The position numbers and the translations under genes were made by a program. From positions 2,801,001 to 2,865,000 of the forward strand of contig CM065398.1 in assembly GCA_033060915.1 (NCBI GenBank): a stretch of 64,000 nucleotides of DNA. Direction: 5' to 3'. Origin of the DNA: Euryodendron excelsum (Eukaryota > Streptophyta > Magnoliopsida > Ericales > Pentaphylacaceae). A model generated the notes under the pieces. It worked only from the letters and a program-made list of their open reading frames with translations. It made no database searches and had not been told where the DNA came from. Every line of letters begins with the position of its first letter. Position 1 is the stretch's first letter. This document shows, one piece after another, positions 57,151 to 64,000 of the stretch.

Positions 57151-58463
57151 CAAATCAGTGCAATTGATATCCGCCAGTGTGTGGTTATGATGGAATAATA
57201 ATACTCGGTGAAATTCGAGATCGATCTGCAGGGAAGAAGCTTAGCGCATTGAAGAAAAACTCACTTAAGGTCAGAACTCCTAGAAAAAGAATCCAATAAA
57301 ATAAAAAGAAAATAGTTTTGAGAAAAAGGGTTTGATTAATCCAAACTAAACTATGAAAATAATAAAATAAAGTCTTGAAACCAATTGATCCAATCAATTG
57401 CTTCACTCGGAATTCTAATGGAGGTTTTTAATAACTCAAATTATTGACTACGACGTGAGTTTTTGATTAAGAAGATTTAGCAATAAAAACAATTATTCTT
57501 TGATAATCAAACTTAGAATAAATCAGGTTTAGAATCATAGATGTATACTATCAACTTGTTGCCAAGCATAATCAAACATTTAGATTTTCATAAATATCTA
57601 CTCTAAATTGAATTAGCTTTAATCAACGATGCATACCATCGATTTGTGCAGTACATATACTAAACATAAGTTCATGTATAAGTATTACCGAACATAGTCA
57701 AACATCTAAGTTTTCAAAAATATCTAGGGTTTGATCCTAAAGAATTAAGAAGAAGAAAAGATTTAAACATTGAAAACCAATATACATCCATTGTTCATCT
57801 AAGATCTTCAATTACTTTCCACAATTATTTTCAAGATGAAATCTAGCTACTCAATGCCTTGATAGATACAAAATATATATTGAAAACTGAATCTAATTGC
57901 AGGAATTGAATAAAAACTATGAAATCTGATTACAAGAATTGAAAAACTATGAAAAGTAGTGAAGTTCTACTCTAAACTACTTATAAAACCTAGAAGAACG
58001 TAATAATGAAAAAGCTCTCTAAACAGGTTACAAGCCCAGCTTTTATAAGCAACAGGAAAAATAGAAAACTAGCCGAATCGTTCGAATGGCCTGGCCTACT
58101 GTTCGAATGCAAATCTTGACCATTCAAACAGTCTTCGCAGGCTCTTTGGACAAATTTTATGCTATTTGAATCTATCGAATGCACTTTGAACCTGGTCTTA
58201 ACGTGACATCATTTGACGAACTGTTCGAACGCTTCTGTTCATGTTTGAACGCAAAGTTCCACCCTTCAAATGCGCCTTTTGGACCGTTTGAACGTACTTT
58301 TACAATTTTGCACGAATTTTTCCTTTTTAGCATGGGATTCCTGAAAAGATGCAAAAAAACCAAGTTAGTAACTAAATAGGATTAAAACAACATAAATAAT
58401 CCCAATCCAGGTCTACTAGGAAACTAATTAAGGCATGTAGATTGTACTTTTGGAATACAATCA
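57151..58463 (-). repeat. LTR d, inverted, at the right border of the nest
   Basis: On the minus strand it begins TGATTGTATTCC (58463) and follows LTR a/b closely to about 57157, about 1.31 kb, missing only the last few bases. The CTTGA duplication is attached directly to its U3 start. It contains the GTTCGAACGC-type cluster (58290-58075) and the paired modules (57720-57500). Confidence 0.72.
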
Positions 58464-58990
58464 CTTGAAACTATCCCGGATCTGGAGCTTTTGAAAACTT
58501 GACTCTAATGCTCTGATTTTGTACAGAAAATTGCCAATTTGCAAATTACAAATTCCAGATATCATATCCGTATTGGAAGTTTCCACTAAAACTTTTCCAT
58601 ATTCAAGTTCTGATCTATTTGCTGCGTTGCTGTCCCCACAAATAGAAGAACCCCATTGATCTCCTATTTTCATAAAAATTTTCTCATTCCAGGCATTCTG
58701 GGGCATACCCTCAACAGCTAGCCACACTCTTCTGGAGGAATTAAAAATTCTGTAAGAACATTCAAATATTGCTGAAAACCAATTGTACAACCATTCCTTT
58801 GAATTTAACATCGCATGCTTGATTTCTGCATCAGAGAACTGGATTAGAACAAAATGACCTCCAATTGGTTTGATTGTGATGGAGAAAACACTTTCCCTTC
58901 TTACTGCATCTTCGAGTAGGGGAAATGACTTAATGTCGTTTACAATGCCAATGGAGCAGTTTTCGAACCAATCTTCGCTCACATATTCCA
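58464..58990 (-). pseudogene. LINE ORF1, DUF4283-like middle domain
   Basis: It begins VEYVSEDWFENCSIGIVND and continues through VWLAVEGMPQNAWNEKIFMK and IGDQWGSSI. The 'GMPxxAWxExxFxxIGxxWG' pattern is typical of the domain found in plant non-LTR retrotransposon ORF1 and related proteins. The frame is cut at 58463 by insertion of the LTR nest; the C-terminus resumes at 31836 on the minus strand. Confidence 0.6.
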
Positions 58991-58993
58991 CGA

Positions 58994-59425
58994 TTAAGGC
59001 TTGGGACTTATTCTGGGAGCCATGATTTGAACATATGAAACCCTTCTCAAAATGATCTGCCTGTGATGATCGTTTCTAAGGAGCTTGGGGATGGAAATCC
59101 TCCTGTTTGCTGACCATTTCATTGCATTCCCTGAGAAGGCATACTTGACAGACAATTGGTGATGAAGGAGCCACACACCATCCAACATGACAATTGCTCT
59201 ATCAGCTTCCCATTTCTTTAGAAAGCGAATGAAGCCGAATCTTGTATTGCTCTGTTTTCTGGAATTCTGAGGGATGTAAAACTCTGCTACATAGCCAAAC
59301 TTTGAGAAAATATTCCTTAACCAGACTTTGTAAATGGCGGATGGCAAGTTATCCACGAATAAGGTACAAGTGTGAATGATTGGGTTTCTTTCGCATGCTT
59401 GTTCGACTATGCAAGGGTGGATCAT
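58994..59425 (-). pseudogene. LINE ORF1, RRM domain
   Basis: The frame contains TLFVDNLPSAIYKVWLRNIF, an RNP-2-like FVDNLP and an RNP-1-like RFGFIRF with a later VMLDGVWLLHHQLSVKYA. That is an RNA-recognition motif of about 75 residues. Plant L1-type ORF1 proteins of one branch carry such a motif and bind the element RNA. The frame ends in TAA, and the next domain continues in another frame, implying a small indel around 59030-59060. Host genes with this domain pair exist, but the LINE remnants on the same strand favour transposon origin. Confidence 0.6.
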
Positions 59426-59999
59426 GATCGAGGAATGAGGAAGTCTCAGCTTACGTTATCCTTCATCGAGCTTTGAGGGCCAGATGGGAATGGGGGATCG
59501 AAAGGGAATGAAGACTGAACCCAATAATGGGACCGGACAAAAAGAATGGCCAGAGCAAAGGAACAGAGAATGGAAAAAGGAGACCAAAAACAGAGGAAGA
59601 AAAAACCCTTCAGGAGAAGAATAAAGAGGGACCACGGCAACAAGGACAAGAAGAGAAAACAATGATGATGATGGAGACCGATGAACAGAGGCGCAGGCAA
59701 GACAAACAAAGATGACCGGAGGAAGGGACAGATTACAAGATTCCATTGGCGGCTGAGCTTGTTAGGGTTGTAGATGGGAGTATTGACCAGAACGCTTCGT
59801 TGTACGGCTCCGATCAGAAGATCGACAGTTGCATGAGTGAGATGGGCTTCATATGTGTGGAGATCGTTGACTGGAGGTCGGGAACATTTTGGTGCGGAGA
59901 TGGCATCGCTTACAAATGAGACATGATAGCCGGTGGATGAACTTTATGAGGGTTGATTAGAACATTCAAGCATTGCACAATTGAGTTTTTCAAAAACTA

Positions 60000-61144
60000 A
60001 TCCGCAAGGTGGTGTTTAGGGTCTTTGTTCGAAACCGACATTTATAATTCCATAAATATCTAGTTAAGGAGAAAAAAATGTATAAATATTAATACTTCAA
60101 ATTTCTGAAGCGTTTTTTTTTTTATTTTCTAAGAGTTTTTATTAATTATTCCAAATGTATCATAGTCGTTTTCCAAGAGTTTAAGAAACGTTTTTTTGAA
60201 ATTTCAAAACGAGTTTCATACCTGAAAGCACACTTTTCCATTCCAAATGAGTTTCTCAGCAATCATACTTGAGATACATTCATCCCTCTTTTATAAAAGC
60301 ATTACATTTATTTGAAGAGTTACAAATCAACATAATTATTTTAATATAGTGACGTTAATTATTTAATTGGTGTCCTTAAAATTATCAATTTAAATTATGG
60401 ATATGTCTTTATTTTAATATAACGATACTATTTAAAGTAAATTATGATGAAGATAGAAATTACTAGTTAAATTTGTAAAATAAGAGATTTAATAGGTTTA
60501 AAATGTTATGGAATGGAGAAGATATAAAAGAAATAATTTAATAGTTAATTTGAGAAAATAGTGAAAACTTTAATTAGAAGTTGGAAGGCAATCTAGTAAA
60601 TAGAAGACTAATTCATAAGGGAATTTGGATTCTCTCTATTTCATAATTTGGAATGGAGATCTCTATTCTATTGATTGAGGTGTTGACACGTCAACTAACA
60701 TAAAAATGAAGAATTTAGATGAGCTGATTTAATATTTATTTAAAAATAAATAATTTTACAATAATATATAAGGTAATAAATTTTAATACAAAACAACGCA
60801 GTTTTAGTAAGACATGTGAGAAGATTAGATCTAATCTATTTTTTAGTATGCATATTTTTATTAGAACTTTACAGAAACATGGAACTTAATTGAATTACAA
60901 ATAAGCAACTTTTTATTGAGTAAAAGCTCGGGCATGCATTGTTTGTATGTACATAAAAGTACTGTTCACCTCAACTTTTGTCTATTTTTCTTGGGATAAA
61001 CGCACTTTACCCTCCTAGAGTATGACTCCAAAACACATAACTCCCCTACCTTTTAAAAGTAAATACATAATTCCATTATAGTTTGGAGTGAAGTGCAATT
61101 GTTAGTTTTTCCGTCCCAGTTAACGGTTTGTGGGTTTAATTTAA
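60000..61144. other. AT-rich intergenic DNA
   Basis: No gene is recognised. There are T-rich runs near 60113 and sequence loosely resembling the inverse of 25260-25560 (the 'cctaaatatttctaagagtt' style), probably another old dispersed repeat. Confidence 0.4.
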
Positions 61145-61588
61145 GAGGTAATTACTCTTTATCCCCTTATGGTTGGAGCTAAAATCAGATGATCTCCTTG
61201 TGGTTTAAAAGTGAACAGATTTAAATTTATTTGTAAAATGAATTAAAACTGTTAGATTTAACAAAAATTATGTCATAGAGATATTTTTATCTTTTTATCT
61301 CTTCAAATTAGAACATAAAACAGAGGATTTGACCCTTTTATGCCAAAATAAAGGGTTGTCTTTCGATAATTTTTTTTGTTATTTTACTGAATCGTCTTTT
61401 TAATGTTATAATTTGAAGTTATAATGTGACGAAAATGCCCCTATAACATAATTTTCGTTAAGTTTAACTGTTTTCATTCATTTTGCAAATAAGTTCAAAC
61501 TACAAAGAGTTCATGTGTTCACTTTTAAATTATAAGGGGGTTATCTAATTTTGATTCAAACTACAAGGTAATAAAGCATAATTACCTC
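61145..61588. mobile_element. Foldback MITE with long inverted repeats
   Basis: The first about 170 bases (from GAGGTAATTACTC) pair with the last about 170 (to GCATAATTACCTC), including 'aagtgaacagattt' against 'tcatgtgttcactt' and the aaaatgaatt / cattcattttgc segments. The total is 444 bases. Long, diverged terminal inverted repeats beginning GAGGTAATTA with 'ccccttatggtt' are common in plants and usually assigned to Mutator-like MITEs. I could not find the expected nine-base duplication. No coding capacity. Confidence 0.7.
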
Positions 61589-62053
61589 ACTTTTCTTTTA
61601 TCAATACCTTTATAATTTTAAAATGTTACCTCATAGTGTTAATTATCGAGTATGACCCACTGTGCTTGTAGGATAGCGGTAAAAAACAATTAGTAACAAC
61701 CCAAACAAAAACATATTAGAAAAGCAAGTAAATGTACTCCAAACCACAAAATATTTTTTATCCATCCATATTACATTATCGGTAAAATATAAGAAAAACT
61801 GTTGTAAGTTTCCGAAACTTTTCATCTTTGCAACAAATTCAAGAACTCACGACAACAAAACGTATATTTCTGATTCGACTTGAGATAAAGTAAAAGAACT
61901 TGAAAAAAGAAAGAAAATAAAAAGCCTAGACATGCAAGCCGTAAAGCCTAACGAAACCGAACATATAGAATCTTTCCTAGCTAACACAACTATGTAACTT
62001 TCTTTCTCTTTTTTATTTTTTTTATTTTTTTTAATACTAAGTCTTTAAGGTTT

Positions 62054-62524
62054 TCAAATAGACATGCTAAACCTAGACACAAATTTGCGAGTAGAAGCAG
62101 CCTTCCTCGAATCTTTGCGCTTCCGAAACTTCCTCACTCTTTCTTTTTCTCTGCACTTTCTACGATCAGTTCTGCCCCATAGCATCATCAGATTATCATC
62201 ATCATCAGATCCATCGTCCTCACAGCCTATTTTTGTTACTGTTTGTTTCTTCTCCAAAGGGCGTTCATCCATAACCTTCTCTTCACTGTAGACTCGTGCT
62301 TTCGTTTCTTTGTGCTCGTCTTGGTCAAGTTCGACCCCATTGACAAGAGCATAAATCCGCGACCCCAAAAACTCGGCTGGTGTCTGCGAGAAGGGCGAAC
62401 CGAGGGTGAAGTGATCTTCAGGATATACTTCGAATAATCTTGCAGCCATGCCAGCTGCACGAATTCGATAACCAAGCTTGAAATAGGTTGTCTGCAACTT
62501 ATACCAGGAGGAAATATATTTCAC
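62054..62524 (-). CDS. Unrecognised single-exon ORF, basic C-terminus
   Basis: A minus-strand frame of 156 codons: the first ATG gives MKYISSWYKLQTTYFKLGYR, and an internal ATG at residue 26 (MAARLFEVYPEDHF) is an alternative. A proline/phenylalanine-containing segment (TLGSPFSQTPAEFLGSRIYA) is followed by an acidic patch (CEDDGSDDDDN) and a strongly basic end (RTDRRKCREKERVRKFRKRK) that could be a nuclear or nucleolar targeting signal. Composition and codon look are gene-like, unlike the AT-rich flanks. The ORF may be one exon of a larger gene. No family recognised. Confidence 0.5.
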   Translation of the reverse strand: MKYISSWYKLQTTYFKLGYRIRAAGMAARLFEVYPEDHFTLGSPFSQTPAEFLGSRIYALVNGVELDQDEHKETKARVYSEEKVMDERPLEKKQTVTKIGCEDDGSDDDDNLMMLWGRTDRRKCREKERVRKFRKRKDSRKAASTRKFVSRFSMSI

Positions 62525-62939
62525 AAAGGGGAGACCTGATTTTTATAGTACATGTTGGTAACCTATCGGAACTCTGACTAGGACTTTAAATTCAAATAGG
62601 TTTGGAAAACCCAACTCTCCTAATTCCTGTTGTTATAGGAAAACCAATTCGGAGGAGGAATATTACTTAAATTGTTATTTCTTGATCCCGTGCGGTTTTT
62701 GGTTTTCTGATATTAAACCCACAAGAGACTAATTATTTATGGATAATGTTATACAACTAAAAAATTTACAACAAGTAATTCCTCTAACCTAAGTTTGTGA
62801 AATTCTTGTCGTATGTGGCAACATATGAAGCTCCCAAGTGTTAATTTCTTTTTATTAGTCTACTTTTCTCTTCCTAACTTCTTGGCACTACTCAAGTTAT
62901 ATCATGGTAAACACGGACCTACAACTTAAGTTGGAGGAA

Positions 62940-63100
62940 AATTCTATTAAAAAATTTATATAGAATTTATAATGATGTGGATGAATGAGAATCACTCATT
63001 TTATAGCATAACACCTATCATAATATTAATTATAAAATGGTACTGTCGCATCATTTTGATAGGGATAGGAATTTTTGTACAAATATTGTGGAAGAACAAC
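62940..63100. mobile_element. Small MITE-like repeat, member 3
   Basis: It contains 'gaatgagaatcactcatttt', 'aacacctatcataat', 'catcattttgataggg' and 'ggaatttttgtacaaat', the same order of motifs as at 25753 and 26709, with more drift. Confidence 0.4.
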
Positions 63101-63544
63101 GTTTTCCATTATAATTTATTTATTATTCAAATTCAGCACTATTGAAATTTACGAACTTGAGTCCACTTTTTTTGCAACCCAACATTATCAATTTTATATG
63201 ATTTTCCAAGCTACAAAAAAAAAAAAAAAAAAAAAGAATTGTCAACTTTCCTAAATATTGGTGTTTGTAAAAATTTGAGATTATATCCTTACGAAAATCT
63301 TTTTTTCAATTGATTTAACTTTGGATCATTGGAAAGAAGAAGAAAACCTAGACATATAGAGTCTAAGATATTGCTGAAATTTTGGCAAAAATTTCTTCGA
63401 AGTTAGCTTCAAATTAGGACCAATCAGGTTTTTGCTTTTTTTATTTCTAACAAGTGTTGTCTCCATGTAGAAGGCTAGAACATTAAAAACCCATTTTTAG
63501 TACGAATCCAATACCATTGGCTTTGGTACATAAAGAACACTCCT

Positions 63545-63728
63545 CTTTTTTTGTTTTTTTGTTTAGCGTTCAGGGTGTTCGGCTACCTTGCACGCACCTT
63601 AACTGATGTGTTGAGATTAAGATATTCACGATGGATAAAATCTCTTCTAACCAACTCTTGCATTTGACAGGGGTCGAACTCGTAATTTGACCAAGAGCTA
63701 TGACCAACTGAGATAATCTAGTTGGTTA
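63545..63728 (-). mobile_element. tRNA-derived SINE
   Basis: On the minus strand an RNA polymerase III A-box-like TATCTCAGTTGGTCATAGC (about 63714-63696) and a B-box GAGTTCGACCC (about 63683-63673) stand about 30 bases apart, as in a tRNA gene. An unrelated body of about 100 bases and an A-rich tail (63564-63545) follow. The flanking texts gttttctt and gtgttctt could be an eroded target duplication. No intact tRNA cloverleaf can be drawn beyond the box region, so this is a SINE and not a tRNA gene. Confidence 0.7.
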
Positions 63729-64000
63729 AGAAAACTTCATTTTATGTTAACTACTCGTAATCAAGTTTTCCAAATTTATGTTAACTATAATGGTTCAATT
63801 ATTTTAATTCTTTTCGCGTGTTTCCAATTAAAGAGTTAGAACTTTCAGAATTTTTATTACTAGATTTGTTTGGTCTTTAAAATTTCAATTAGGGTTTAAT
63901 AGCAATAATAAATATCACCGGAAAAAAATGAGCGCAAGTACCAAAAAGGTGAGTGATAAAAAACTGTGAATAGTAGGTCTACAAAAAATTAAGGGTTTTT

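Larger units (their letters stand above)
31837..58463. mobile_element. Nested LTR complex with one target duplication (CTTGA)
   Basis: The whole block is bracketed by CTTGA at 31832-31836 and 58464-58468, and the LINE frame resumes across it. The left border is the 5' (U3) end of a plus-strand LTR; the right border is the U3 end of a minus-strand LTR. Inside: LTR a, an internal region with a pol-less ORF, LTR b, a partial second internal region, a complete inner element (49034-55824), LTR e and inverted LTR d. None of these encodes RT or integrase, so they relied on enzymes supplied elsewhere. Primer sites resemble the complement of tRNA-Asp, as in Tat/Athila Ty3 elements. Confidence 0.75.
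29989..59990 (-). mobile_element. LINE (plant L1-like), split by a 26.6-kb LTR nest
   Basis: The minus-strand order is 5' leader (about 59990-59430), ORF1 with an RRM (59425-58994) and a second domain (58990-58464), interruption at 58463-31837, ORF1 C-terminus (31836-30775), a short remnant of ORF2's terminal zinc-binding domain (about 30600-30205), a 3' UTR and a poly(A) tail (29997-29989). The two halves join cleanly when the nest and one CTTGA copy are removed. Endonuclease and RT domains are essentially missing, so the element is defective. I could not identify its own target duplication. Confidence 0.7.

Noticed and set aside
59456..59746. Hydrophobic ORFs upstream of LINE ORF1
   Set aside because: They are in the 5' leader, overlap each other in several frames and show no domain.

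Overview
This looks like a transposon-dense stretch of nuclear DNA from a flowering plant, most likely a eudicot. The signs are plant LTR retrotransposons, a plant-type LINE, MITEs, a tRNA-derived SINE, endogenous plant pararetrovirus DNA and one exon of a plant B-box zinc-finger gene. I saw no bacterial operon, CRISPR array or rRNA gene. All alignments, identities and boundaries were read by eye.

Layout. 1-13444: two rearranged copies of a petuvirus-like endogenous pararetrovirus (Caulimoviridae). Copy A (about 273-6203, mainly +) is full of stop codons but keeps the terminal region, promoter, tRNA-Met primer site, movement, coat, protease, RT and RNase H domains. Copy B (about 7651-11509, minus) is rearranged but has an open 600-codon RT-RNase H frame. 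Between them lie the promoter and first exon of a B-box (BBX18/BBX19-like) gene at 6204-6716; no later exon was found. Relatives of the first 272 bases recur at 13171-13444. 13613-13831: Tourist-like MITE. 14030-17105: LTR-like sequence. 17912-22635: a giant solo LTR (4.7 kb, TSD AAGCT) of Tat/Ogre type inside an older LTR-like sequence. 23900-25240: a possible minus-strand gene with a BED-finger-like exon. 25240-29960: AT-rich DNA with small MITEs.

29989-about 59990 is one old LINE on the minus strand, split by a 26.6-kb nest of LTR elements (31837-58463, TSD CTTGA on both sides). The nest holds non-autonomous LTR elements with acidic, pol-less reading frames, a complete inner element (49034-55824) and a 3.7-kb insertion made of two LTRs in inverted orientation (32865-41949, TSD AAATA/AAAGA). 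A second giant solo LTR (33452-38847, TSD CCTAT) sits inside that insertion. The outer nest is also bounded by one LTR on the plus strand and one on the minus strand. 60000-64000: a foldback MITE, one unrecognised single-exon ORF, another small MITE and a SINE.

The most unusual observation is that two separate insertions, each with target-site duplications, have outward-facing U3 ends of mutually inverted LTRs at both borders. Both inversion centres are at or close to a short palindrome, and the LTR families involved begin with a small stem-loop whose stem shows compensatory changes. This suggests a recurrent fold-back or self-integration route for producing retroelement DNA that integrase still accepts.
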